Assembly: GCF_014805685.1 (NCBI RefSeq) | Contig: NC_060890.1 | Span: 19,851,500 to 19,915,499, forward strand | Source: Silurus meridionalis | Taxonomy: Eukaryota; Chordata; Actinopteri; Siluriformes; Siluridae | Length of the DNA stretch: 64,000 nt | Reading direction: 5' to 3' | In this document: piece after piece, positions 40,405-51,925 of the stretch | Numbering within the stretch: the first letter of the stretch is position 1 | Layout: each line of letters starts with the position of its first letter | Notes under the pieces: generated by a model | Told to the model about the DNA's origin: nothing | Databases searched by the model: none | What the model saw: only the letters and a program-made list of their open reading frames with translations | Program-made: the position numbers and the translations under genes

Positions 40405-41910
40405 AGAGAACAATTTATAAACAATTGAACAATTCTGAAATAATGTCATTTTCACTTCTCAACAGTTGAAGGAGTTTTTGTCCTGTCTATACCATGCTAC
40501 CAGAACACCTTTTCCACAAAATAACTAAGGCATTAAAAAAAAAACATTATTTTGCAGAAAACCCACTGATCAAAATTAGAGAACACTTTCAGATACCTCC
40601 CAGTTATTGGTGTTAATCTGGTACCTGGTGCTAATTTCCTTGATTATCTGTCACTACCTATTTAACTGGCAGCCTAACTTCCTGTTTCACTGACTCTGTA
40701 AGATGGTGGGCCGTTCTAAAGTGACTGAAAGCCTCCGGCAGCAGGTTGTCCAGATGAAGGCCAAAGGGATGACCCTATCAGCCATAGCAAGACAAGTTGG
40801 TCATTCCAAATCTGTGATTTCAAGAATATTGAATCTTTACAACATCACAAACTCATTCAAGTCCGCCAAGAATGCTGGTCGTCCACGCAAGATAAATACA
40901 AGAGAGGACAGGATACTGTGGAGGATCTCAATGGGCAATCGTTTCCACACTGCAGCTGGAATTGCTCACCAGGGTAAGGATCTGTCTCGTCATACAGTGT
41001 CTCGACGTTTAAGAGCATTTGGACTGAAAGCCCAATCTGCAGTGACCAAACCTCTCATTAGCATAAAGAATCAAAAGGCTAGACTAAGCATGTTGTGTGG
41101 ACAGAGGATAACTGGTCCAAAGTTTACTTCAGTGATGTAAGCAAGTTTAATTTATTTGGGTCCGATGGGAAACATTATGTTCGGCGACAACCTGGAGAAA
41201 GACTAAACCCAAAGTGTGTAAAAAAGTCAGTGAAAAGTGGAGGAGGAAGTGTCATGGTTTGGGGCATGTTTTCTGCAGCAGGAGTTGGGCCTCTTATACA
41301 GCTACATGGCAGAGTGAATGCAAATGTTTATTAGAACCTTCTTCAACCACATATGGTTCCTTCCCTGCGTTCATCACCCAATCAGCCCGCAGTCTTCATG
41401 CAGGACAACGCTCCATGTCACACAGCAAAACGGGTAAAGCAGTTCCTTGAAACTGAAAACATTGAAATAATGACATGGCCTGCCCAGAGTCCTGATCTCA
41501 ACCCAATAGAGAACCTCTGGAAAATCTTTGGTGACAAAGTTATGGCCAAGAAACCCACTACAGTCACCGAACTGTGGAGGAGACTGGAAGAAGAGTGGAC
41601 CAAAATCACACCAGAGCAGTGTGAGGGACTAGTGCTGTCCTGTGGCTGCAGATGTGCTGAAGTCATTCAGAGCAGAGGCCTGTACACTTCCTACTCATTG
41701 CTGACTGTTGTAACCTTCAGAAAATTTTGTTGTAATCTTGTTCCATGCTACAGTCATTGTTGTTCTCTAATTTTGATCAGTGTGTTTCCTGCAAAATAAT
41801 GTTTTTTTTTAAATGCCTTAGTTATTTTGTAGAAAAAGGTGTTCTGGTAGCATGGTATAGACAGGACAAAAACTCCTTCAACTGTTGAGCAGTGAAGATA
41901 ACATTATTTC

Positions 41911-41912
<2 letters not shown>
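40383..41912 (+). mobile_element. Tc1-like DD34E transposon with long terminal inverted repeats
   Basis: The left terminal repeat (about 40383-40590) carries two direct copies of GATCAAAATTAGAGAAC, an IR/DR arrangement. The inner copy and flanking sequence recur inverted at about 41731-41912, for example AACTCCTTCAACTGTTGAGC against GCTCAACAGTTGAAGG-type sequence on the left. The outermost part of the right end is missing and replaced by (AT)n(GT)n. Transposase remnants occupy 40703-41690. Confidence 0.88.
40703..41705 (+). pseudogene. Tc1-like transposase pseudogene (frameshift and stop codon)
   Basis: The N-terminal paired-type DNA-binding region starts MVGRSKVTESLRQQVVQMKA and contains ISRILNLYN and GRPRKI. 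Catalytic motifs are visible: FSD (about 41138), QDNAPCH (about 41405) and NPIENLW (about 41507), giving the D, D and E of a DD34E active site. A deletion or frameshift near 41085 shifts the frame from that of 40703 to that of 41095, and a TAG lies at 41332-41334. In the normally conserved FSDE block the Glu is Val. It therefore cannot make a full-length enzyme. Confidence 0.9.

Positions 41913-41989
<77 letters not shown>
41911..41989. repeat. (AT)n-(GT)n compound microsatellite
   Basis: About 22 bp of (AT)n followed by about 57 bp of (GT)n, sitting exactly at the truncated right end of the Tc1-like element. Confidence 0.95.
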
Positions 41990-41991
<2 letters not shown>

Positions 41992-42130
41992 CAAAGGTGT
42001 AAAACCCACAGATATCTATAGAAGAATTCAAGCACAGTATGGTGATGAGACGCTCAGCCACAATAAGACATTTCAATGGTGTAAACGTTTCAAAGATGAC
42101 AGTACATCCGTCAGTGCTAGAATGGTTTAG
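41990..42130 (+). pseudogene. mariner-like transposase N-terminal fragment
   Basis: Encodes NKGVKPTDIYRRIQAQYGDE, TLSHNKTFQWCKRFKDDSTS and V before losing similarity. This resembles the first helix-turn-helix domain of mariner-family transposases. It is truncated on the left by the microsatellite and on the right after about 45 codons. Confidence 0.65.
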
Positions 42131-42329
42131 GCGTACAAACAAATCTTTGTATGGCAAATATTTCCAGGCATTAGATAAATAATGGTTTGTGATATAATGT
42201 AGCGGTGGAGTATGTCAAAATACAAACGCCGTTTCCACTAATTGTAATTTGTTCTATTGTTTTATAAACTCAAAAGTGAATTTAAAGCCCATCATATATA
42301 ACACTACATATCTTAATGCTACAGACACT

Positions 42330-42768
42330 AACCAGGCATAACTTTATTGCCACTGATGAGGCATAGCATTATGACCACCTGCCTTATATTAACAGCACTA
42401 ATTTCTTCAGCAATTTCTATTACAGTGGCTCGTATGCTGGATCGGACCACACGGGCCAGACTTCTCTCCCTATGTACCCATGACCCTGTCGCCGGTTTAC
42501 CATTGTTCCATCCTTGGAGCACTTTTGATAGAAAATGACCATTGCAGAAAGGGAACATCCCACAAGAGCTGCAGTTTTGGAGATGCTCTGACCCAGTCGT
42601 CTAGACATCACAATTTGGCCCATGTCATACTCGCTTGAATCGTAAAGCTTGCCAATTTTCCGGTTTCTAATACATCAACTTTAAAGACAAAATGTTCACT
42701 TGCTGCCTAATAAATCCCACCCCACTTCGCACAGTCATACTGTTATAATGTTATAATGTTGTGCCTGG
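42330..42768 (-). pseudogene. Tc1-like transposon, internally deleted
   Basis: The ends ACCAGGCATAACTTTATTGC (left) and the complement of ACCAGGCACAACATTATAAC (right, about 42768) form terminal inverted repeats. The minus strand encodes the HTH region [20 protein letters not shown], then GCSLSA, NRRQGHG and a short following part (42420-42623). The catalytic domain is absent. Confidence 0.8.
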
Positions 42769-44635
42769 TCGTGTATGACGATATGTAGCATTCATTAATA
42801 TACATTTTTTTTTTTTTTTTTTTTATTTATAAGAAAATTTTAGATATTCTATATAATTGTGTGTTTCCAACAGTTTGGGAAAGAACCTCATATAAAAGGT
42901 ATGAAGGTTGGGTGTCCCACATTCTTTTAGGCATATGCTTGCCATTTTTATTTTGATTAGGTTAAAACAGCGAACCTGACAACTCTACAATCTACATATA
43001 TTCTTTACGCTACTGTTTGCCTGATGTTCTATTTCTTACAACACATGAACATGCCATATTTATGTCTTTAGCAACACTAGATAATGGAGTAGAACTGAGG
43101 TAGTACCTGATGTGAGTGAAATTTAGCCAGTGCATTCAGCTGTCCATCGTAGCTGCGGTTCTGCTGGAAGACACCAGCTGTCACATCTTTCTCTGTCTCT
43201 TCCCCTCTCCACTCGGGTCTTCTGTTCCTTTTTTTACTTTGTTTCTCACTCTGTTCTTTCTCGCTTTCCTAAACCGGTGTGACACAGCAGTTGACGTGGA
43301 CCCTTGTAGTAGCACTTTACCACCTGGGAAATAAATACATATAAAAAAAAGACAGTGACAGGTCAGATATTATCCTAAGTGAGCATTATTTCATATTTCG
43401 AAGTGCCTGAAGTTTGCAGCTATAAAAAATAAACTATACCTTCAAGTACTGTGAAAACAGGAGAAGAAACTATCATAGGCATATACCCAAAACTATAATT
43501 AACACTACAAGCTGAGACGTTTGTGCATTAGTGTTACCAGTCACCCATGATGCCTTACACGACCATTTCCGTTGTCATGGTGTCAAATGCATAATTTCAC
43601 AGCCAGATATACAGTATTCACAGAATTTTTCATCACCATCGGAGAAAGAAGTGACATAGAAAATGTTGTCAAGTAATGTGTTAAAGTTTTAGATCAAGTC
43701 AGCATTTCTTATTTTCTTTAACAAGTGTGTGCAAGTGTTTTTACAAATTTAATATGGATTTAAATTCAAAGATTTGAAATATATGTAATTATTTTAAGAT
43801 GCAAAACACAGATGCTTGCATCCAAAGGCAGAAAAATACTCCATCCCCCCATCTACTTCAAGGCAATTAACAACCCCCATTTTATGCCGTATTCTGTTCA
43901 AAACGCTATCATGGCTTTAGTGTACCCATTACCAATCAAGCTACAAGGAAGACGTACATAAAGATTGTTCTCTGTACTGGCAACCAAGTGGTAGACTGAT
44001 CATCCATTTTCATCTTTAGTTTCAGTCTTTAAATGAAGAATAAAGACCTACGTCTTCAAGCGCTGTTGTAGGATGCAATCCAGTCAGTCGTTTTTAGTTA
44101 TTAGTTGCAATACAGGGTGAAGTATAAATAAGAAGCAAGCATGTTGTCGAGTATTTTTCTATAACACAATGGCCAGAAGGGTTTTATTCCTCCTATACCA
44201 CAGCAATTTCAAGACAATTCCAGACAATTCCATATCCACGATCACCACATCACATCTTGTAACTATTTTAAATTTTATACTTAATGTTATGCAGAATCTA
44301 CAACTTGGGTTAGATCCTGTTATGTCAGATTTTTTTTATATAGAAGGTATAAACATCCATTCCCTCACCGGGATTTTTTCATTGCACTTAAAGTTAATGA
44401 AACGCAAACAAAACTTGAGATTTTCCTGAGACATTGCAAAGCCCTGACACTTTACACTCCATTCACTAATATATAATAAACATATCCTTTCTGAAAACTT
44501 CACCATAATGTATCACAATGTGTTTTACATCTGTGTGTTAAATCTGTTTGTGTTAAATCTTTTTATTATAAAGGCTTTGATTACATGGAGCATCCAAGTC
44601 ACTGTGACTGCACTGGTGCTATAGAAACTGTAACA
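42769..44635. other. no gene recognised
   Basis: Poly-T at 42806-42824. Otherwise mixed AT-rich DNA. The frames at 43116-43334 and 44169-44429 match nothing known to me. Confidence 0.5.
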
Positions 44636-44815
44636 ACCCGGGATCAATTCCCAGTCAGGGAACCAACCCCAGCCACTCTTAGTGCCAGTCCCAAGCCCGG
44701 ATAAATAGGGTGGGTTGCGTTAGGAAGGGCATCCAGCGTAAAAACATGTGCCAAATCAAACATGCGGATGATCCGCTGCGGGGACCCCTGATAGGAGAAG
44801 GCGAAAGAAAGTTTT
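44636..44815 (+). mobile_element. 3' tail of a retroelement, copy 1
   Basis: CAGTCCCAAGCCCGGATAAA, TTGCGTTAGGAAGGGCATCC, AGCGTAAAAACATGTGCC, GATGATCCGCTGCGGGGACC and GAAGGCGAAAGAAA form a tail block very common in fish genomes. It is shared with 51060-51245. The source element is not certain (non-LTR retrotransposon suspected). Confidence 0.7.
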
Positions 44816-46474
44816 ATATACACAAAAACTACAATCATATGAGCCATCATCAGTCACTAGAATTTTTGTTAGAACTGCTGTCAGAGATGTACTGTTATAG
44901 AAGACGATTCAACACCTCCTGGTCAATCAGATTTGTAAATTTAATAAAGCTATTATCTAAAATGGATTACAACCAAAGTATTCATTACAACACACAGGCC
45001 GGCAATCTGATCGGTGTGTAAACAAAATGTCACTTTTCCAGAATAGTCAAAGATTAGTGATTATCACAGGATAGAGAAGGTCTATTATCTCAAATAGAGG
45101 GTAAAAAGATTTGAACTTAATGGTAAAAACAAACCTTGTTTGTTTTTTTTACTTACACCAGTTTTATAAATTGTTAAAGATTTTCACAATGCCCTGAGCG
45201 TTGCCAAGAAAAGCATTATTTATTATGGCATAATAAAAAATTAAAAAAAAGGATATATGCATTTAAATGAGTGTGGCTACGGAGAGAGGGTGAGAAAGCA
45301 TGGTGGGGGTATAAGTATAATAGGAGTTGGGGTAGCAGGAAAGCTATATACCTGGGAGTAAGCCTATAGGAAAAAATCCAGTGCTTGTACATTCCATGCT
45401 GTTGCTATGGCGATGGTCTCATTTAGAGCCAGACGGCGCAGGGGGTTATAGGCTCATTATTTTTTCCTTCCCATCCTTTACATGGCATGGGGGGGTGAGG
45501 TGGCTGCATTCCGTCAGAGCCCCACGACCATAATGGATCCTGCTTTCCTCATATTATCAGGGGGAAAATAAAATGTCATGCCATGCCAGGCGCAAAATGA
45601 CCCGAATGAAAGTTGCTATTGAGGTTTGTTTACTGACGGGTCAGGGAGTATATTTTCCAGGCATCTGGAATGGCTCTGAAAAAAGCAGGTTGAATAATGG
45701 CACCTGCATGCGTCATAATGAAATTCCAAAAAGAGCTACACAGTGTCGATTTTGTGCTGATTCAGTGTCAAGACATGCATGTTCAGCATTTAAATACAAA
45801 GCCATAGAAGCATCTGTTTATTTTTTCATACAAAACAATTTGCATACCAGCACCAGGCACAACATGATGTACACAATAAAAACGCATATAAATGTGCAAA
45901 GATATTTTTATGCGTATAAAAAGCCTAGAGGAACAAATTAAGCAAAACCGAAATTATAGTCTGATAATGTGCTCCCTTACGTCAACAAATAAATCAGTTC
46001 ATTCGATGAAGACACAAATCTTGCCAACATGCTCTGAATCTCGACACTGTGAGGGGAAGGGCCGAGGTGACCTTTAAAGTGCCAGATGAAAAGGAACGTG
46101 CTGCGACCGACGACTAGCAGTGCGTGAAATGTGGTTATAGCCCTTTTAAATGTGTAGGACAAGCGGCCAGTCAATTGTGCTGCTCACCTTTGCTCTGTGC
46201 TAACCTGCTTGCATGTGCACCTCAAAGCACTTCGGCTCTGAGGAGGTTGGAGACTTGAGTTCGATGTGGATAAAGTGCATAAAGATTCTAAAAAGGGTTA
46301 AAGGAGGCATGTGGGTGGAAAAGAGTGTGATTCAAGTAAGGGTGACATCTAGATCATATGCATATGGTGTTCAGATCATCTACATTGACAGATATGACAT
46401 GTTTGTGATAGGTAGCATATCTTTCACTGGAAGTTGCCACTCTTATCTAAATCTAATCTAAATACACAATGTAC
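44816..46474. other. no gene; possible conserved non-coding stretch at 45400-45800
   Basis: A 122-codon plus-strand frame (45573-45941) lies in a patch of normal complexity. It has no recognised similarity and no splice context. The remainder is AT-rich. Confidence 0.45.
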
Positions 46475-46912
46475 ACCCACCAGGCACAACATTATGACCA
46501 GTGAGGGAATAACACTGATTATCTCTTTATCATGGCACCTGTTAGTGTGTGGTAAATATTAGGCAGCAATATTTTATCCTCAACGTTGATGTGTTAGAAA
46601 GCAGGAAAAATGGCCTATGATAGCTAGACAACTGAGACAGAGCATCTCCAAAACTGCAGTTCTTGTGGGCTGTTCCCAGTCTGCAGTGGCCAGTATCTAT
46701 TAAAAGTGGTCCAAGGAAGAAACAATGGTGAAACAGCGACAGCATCCTGGGCCCCCTAGGCTCACTGATGCACGTGAGAAGAGAAGGCTGGTCCGTGTGG
46801 TCCGATTCAACAGACAAGCTGCTGTAGCTCAAATTCCTGAAGAATTTAATACTGTTAATTCTCGACGGGTCAGGACTGTTTTGGCAGCAAAAGGGGGACC
46901 AACAGTGTGACA
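46475..46912 (+). pseudogene. Tc1-like transposon fragment, opposite orientation
   Basis: The left end CACCAGGCACAACATTATGA is followed by broken transposase coding. Plus-strand codons give QRQHPGPPRLTDAREKRRLV, then RVVRFNRQAAVAQIPEEFNT and VNSRRVRTVLAAKGGPT. It belongs to the same family as 39905 and 42330 but is inverted. Only the N-terminal DNA-binding part remains. Confidence 0.8.
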
Positions 46913-49296
46913 CTGCAACAGTATAATAAAAACCTTTGCCATGGCATTTGCGCAGTTACACAATGCTTAATAAATTTTTTAATTCTATTAAATTGATTTA
47001 AATGCATGTTCCCTATGACTAATTCCTTCTTTTATATACAATACAGTGCTGTGTAGGGATACAAGCTTATCACTGCTGGAAAAATATAATCTCTTCAAAA
47101 TTCACAAGCATTAATTGAACTCCAACAGAGTTATATTTGCCCCTACAGGGTTACATTTGATCTAATTTATCTCCACGTGGGAAAATTAGATATGAGTGGA
47201 ATAGATTTTTTTTAAAAAGAGGATGGCTGTGAGTCAGCTTTCAAAAATTATAGATCACTTTTTTTTTTTTACAAATCTATTAGTGATACATTTTGTATTT
47301 AGTCTTTAGGGTGATTACGCTGCAGAGTACAGAGCTGAAATGTGGCAAACCCGAGACACAGACAGACCTGGAGTGTGTCATTATTCTTCTTATTTATGTT
47401 TTATTGTTTCACTTCTTCTCCCCAAACCCCTGGGGATTGATTTGGAAGAAGCACACTCTGAAACCAGACCAGGTCCCCCTCATTTTCTTACTGCATCTCA
47501 GAATATCAGAGCCAGTCACATGTCGTGTTTCTGTCCCAAGAAGACCTCATTTCCATGCTCCAGTTTTAATTGATCTGTTCATTGAAAACCGTTTTTATTA
47601 ATAGAATGTTTTTTCTTCTGCCAGATTTGTCAATCTGGCATGTATGTGTCTGTTTGAAATAATAAAAAAAAAACATCTGTTTTATTCAGTCCTGTAGACT
47701 ATTCATTAATTAATGATTCTTTTTCATTTTTGTTTTGCTGTCCTATTTTTTGATGTATACATCAAATGTATTATCCAAACGTATTGTATTGTATACATAA
47801 TTACTGCATGTTTAGTTACGAATACAAGCCTGCCAGCTGAATGTTTAGACATTTCAACCTATATAAGAATACAAAAAGTCTAAAGACTAAATCTAAAACT
47901 GGTAACATGATGATAGTTTATCATGATATTGATAGTAAATGTTATAGTATACATTTGTGGGATAATTCTATACATTGATATACATATGTGGGAGGTGGAA
48001 GCTTAGTGGTTAAGGCATTCAACTCCCTATGCCATAAATGTAAATATGCTTTGTATATCAATACAAACTCCAATTAAGAGCAGCTTATTTAATGTTACTG
48101 ATATTGTAATCGAGCTAAAACAACCTATGAACCTGACATGATCATCTGCAGCCTCCAGGTTCAAGTTCTGCATTTTAATGCTTTTTTTCAATCACTGTGT
48201 TCGTAAGCATTGTTGTTTTAGGGTTAGCATATTTAAGTTACTGTAGACTTTCTCCAACCAGTCTGGTCATTTCACTCTGACCTCTTTTATTCACTCATTG
48301 GATTTTGTTTTATTGTTTATGAATTTAGGAGTTGCTACAAGATAAGGGTGAAGGTGTCATCGTAAATACTGTGTAGCTAGATGTCACCCCTAATTTAAGC
48401 AAATAATCTTTCTGATATTATGCTAGGGATGTGGTAGCTCGATGGCAAAGATGCTGGACTTCAAATGCGCCAAATGCACACATCGTACTTTCTCCAAATT
48501 TTCTGAAATTCATTCTGAATTGAATATACTGTATGTTCTCATTTCGTTGTAAAAATGCTACACAAGTAACTGCTCGTTTTAACTACCACCCATATAATTA
48601 ACATACAGCTGCCATGCTGAATTCAGAGATCACAAAAGAACAACCTTGGGAAACAACCTTGCTTGATCATGCATAATTATCTTCAAGAACTGTACTGATT
48701 TGGATTTTAAAAAAAAGCTTGTGATTATAACCATGTAAATCCGCTGTCACTAAACACCCGTATTCACTGCCGGGACTTCGTTAATTTGTCCGGTGTCTTT
48801 ATCAGAGCGCTTTGACTGAACTCTGTATGCTTTATCGCTCGTTTCCGCTCTTCCGCTGTCTTTTCTCTCTCAGCTGGACCATGAGTGCAGTCACAAACTC
48901 AAATAATCCAGAGCAGAAGAAAGGTGGGCATTGTGGCAGGCGCCTGCACCTGGTCCACTATGCCAGTTCCCAGCCCGGAGTCAGAAATCTGCCCTTCTGT
49001 TGAAATCTGATAAGTGCCCCTGATCCCAGATCTAGTTTTTCTGGTTTCATGGTAAGTGTGAAGCATACGTGTAGATGCATGATGACAAGATAAATGTAGT
49101 TGTGCAGTACATCTGAATCCTCTGTCAGCTGACTTTTCGAGAAATAGATTTAATTCGTCTTAAAGAAAGAAAACTAGAAAAAGAGGGCACAAGAACAGGA
49201 TATGAAACTTTTACTGACAGAACAGAAGAAAATAGCTCATAAATCAGCAGCTTTCTGTACACTGGGTTATATTCTACACAATGTTATATACAGCAC

Positions 49297-49299
<3 letters not shown>
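46913..49299. other. no gene supported; weak exon-like segment at 48874-48923
   Basis: AT-rich. A short tRNA-SINE-like piece lies at about 47996-48030 (GCTTAGTGGTTAAGGCATTC). A possible plus-strand exon is discussed among the findings. Confidence 0.45.
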
Positions 49300-49365
<66 letters not shown>

Positions 49366-49424
49366 TATATTTTTACCTTGAGGTTAAAAATAGCTATCCT
49401 TGTGTGTGCTCTTTCAAATGCGAG

Positions 49425-49479
<55 letters not shown>

Positions 49480-49484
49480 ACACC
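49300..49484. repeat. (TA)n and (CA)n microsatellites
   Basis: (TA)n at about 49300-49364 and (CA)n at about 49426-49484, separated by about 60 bp. Confidence 0.95.
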
Positions 49485-50204
49485 TGCCACCCCTGATTCA
49501 TTTCTGTAGAGGAGCACAAGTACATACACACTGTACTGCTCCTTGTCCTTAACACAGGACAGCAGATGTCACCTGAGCATCCCAGGGAAAAGTTAATGCT
49601 TTGTCTCTCCAGGGTTGTGTCTTTGAGATTAGAGCACTGTGGCAGCTTCCATAAGACAAGATAAATGTAAAACCTTCTGACAGACAAATGTTCCAGACCC
49701 TGACGTGCAGAAGAACACACCACCAACCATACAACCTTGCAGCATCCAAAACCTGTATTTACTACAGGGGAACATTATTCCAATGAAAATACTATGTATT
49801 TTAATGCATTATCATAAAATGTACAAAATAATAAAAATTATCATTGTATATGTAAGGGTTTGCTCACAAACACAAGAATTATGAAAATTAGAATATTTCT
49901 CTATCCATCATGTCCAGAATTTTTTTAAACGAAGTAAAAAATAAATGCGACATAGACTTTAGCATACAATTAATTGTATGTTACCAGGATGAGGCAAAAG
50001 TTGCTTATCATATTAATAATATAATGATAATATGATGATATTAATAATAGCCATGAAATTGTTCCTGTTTTTTTTTTTTTGGCTAAATTTTTGTTCCCTG
50101 TTTTGTTTTTGAACCCTGTTCCCAATGTAGCTTTAGATTTCATTGAAAAGAGTCAAGTGCAATGCTTTTCTGCTCAGAATGTTGATAAAGTGTTCATTTA
50201 AGTG
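49485..50204. other. nothing recognised
   Basis: Overlapping minus-strand frames (49394-49749) partly translate the (CA)n tract and match no family. Confidence 0.5.
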
Positions 50205-50500
50205 ACTAGAGCCTCCCTGCAAACTCAAACCAGTCTGTCCATTCCTGCCTGGCCTCACAGCAACAATCAATTGATGCTGACTGGGTGTTTTGTTTGGTTT
50301 TTCGCACCGCTCTAACCGTTAAACTCTAAACTGTCAAAATTACAGAAAATCATCAGTTTTGGAAATATTCAAACTAGCACGTCTGACAAAAATGATGCCT
50401 AAGCCAAAGTCCCTGAGATCACTGATGTTTGATGTGAAGACGACATCATGCATTTTGCTCCTGCCAGGTGATCGGATAACATTTTCCGCAACATCCGTCA
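50205..50500 (+). mobile_element. non-autonomous DNA element fragment, related to 62935
   Basis: CTGACTGGGTGTTTTG, then TTTTTCGCACCGCTCTAA, TGGAAATATTCAAACTAGCA, CTGAGATCACTGATGTTTGA and CAGGTGATCGGATAACAT. The order of motifs matches a common fish repeat and the element at 62935-63318. Confidence 0.6.
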
Positions 50501-51059
50501 TATACTAGACCATTCAAGACCATGTATCTTTTGCATTTTATTTCCCCTTTGGGTCAGATTTCAGAAAAAAACTATATATATATTGAATTAATGTACCAAC
50601 CCAAAACTAAGTATTATCTATCAGTATGCCCTGTGTTGACTGCAGATCAGATTTGGTATATTTTTATACTTTATGACATGAAGCTATGTGGTATTGTTCA
50701 CCACAAAGTATCTTGCAGACCAGGTTTAGTTTCAATGAAAACATCAGTATCAGATTTGTTTTTAGTATACTCTGAATCTCTGGTATCTGCATCATATTGC
50801 CAATCAATAAAAGTTAAATTAGTATATTACAGATCAAATTCTGCCCTTAAAGAGTCATATACTGCACACAACTGTATGCCTTTATAAGCCTGTGCTAATA
50901 CACCAATGCAATATTCATACCTAAGAACACGTAAAATTATCCAAAATCGAAATAATCATTGAAATATAGTCCCAATAATTGAACATGTTCTGTCAATGTG
51001 TCATAAAATGCTGATCTTATGACACCACTGAGAAAAATTCCCTCTGGTAATTATTGTGG
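50501..51059. other. nothing recognised
   Basis: A 121-codon plus-strand open frame (50522-50887) covers most of it but has no recognised domain, is AT-rich and lacks splice context. Treated as chance. Confidence 0.5.
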
Positions 51060-51245
51060 AACCAAACCCAGCCATTAGGGTTGCACAAGCCAGTGCACTC
51101 TTAGTGCTGGTCCCAAGCCCGGATAAATGGGAAGGGTTGCGTTAGGAAGGGCATCAAGCGTAAAAACATGCGCCAAGTGGAACATGCGGATCACGAATAC
51201 GGATGATCCGCTGTGGCGACCCCTAATGGGAGAAGCCGAAAGAAA
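51060..51245 (+). mobile_element. 3' tail of a retroelement, copy 2
   Basis: Same block as 44636-44815: GGTCCCAAGCCCGGATAAAT, TTGCGTTAGGAAGGGCATCA, GATGATCCGCTGTGGCGACC and GGGAGAAGCCGAAAGAAA. Confidence 0.75.
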
Positions 51246-51843
51246 TGATTGTGCTGATTCCCACACTTTATATTTGTTAACTTGAATGCTGAAAACACTT
51301 AGCTGATGAATCCACTTCCTGGAGATGTTAAGCATTTAATCAGAAGGGGATTTGATGATGCCAAGTGTGAGTTATTAATCAGAAGAGGCTTTTGGAAAAG
51401 AAGCACCAGACGGCTGATGTAGTCGAGCCGAATTCAAATAAACCCTGTTTACCGACAGTACAGTCCCGAGGTTTGAGAGGAAGAGCTGGTAAAGAAGGAA
51501 TGATTGAAATGAACTATACTTTGTTGTCTGTTTCTCTTTCTCTTTCTCTCTCTCTTATCCTTTTCTCTCCATCCTGGCATTTATTCAGGCTCCATGATGG
51601 CCTGTAGCCAGACTAAGCAGAACGTTTGCTGATAACATCAGACTGTTGAGAAACATTGGAATTCACCTACTGAGCTCTCTCTCTCTCTTGCATGTAGTAA
51701 AGAGGAAACCATATCTTTATGCTATTGTTTTCATTTTCTATCTTGTAAAACTATTTCTAGAGTTTTGTTTTCACCTTTTAAAAGTGTACGTAAACGTACC
51801 ACCTTGATGCAGCTAACATTGTGATAATGAAAAATAATAGGGG
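51246..51843. other. nothing recognised
   Basis: Short (CT)-rich stretch at 51535-51555; no gene. Confidence 0.5.

Positions 51844-51925
<82 letters not shown>
51844..51925. repeat. (GATA)n tetranucleotide repeat
   Basis: About 20 uninterrupted GATA units. Confidence 0.97.

Noticed and set aside
39199..40455. Tyr-Ile and Thr-His repeat frames
   Set aside because: They are translations of (TA)n and (CA)n microsatellites.
45573..45941. 122-codon plus-strand frame
   Set aside because: No domain, no splice context and no codon bias that I can see; probably chance.
50522..50887. 121-codon plus-strand frame
   Set aside because: AT-rich with unremarkable composition and no similarity. It begins just after a repeat fragment.
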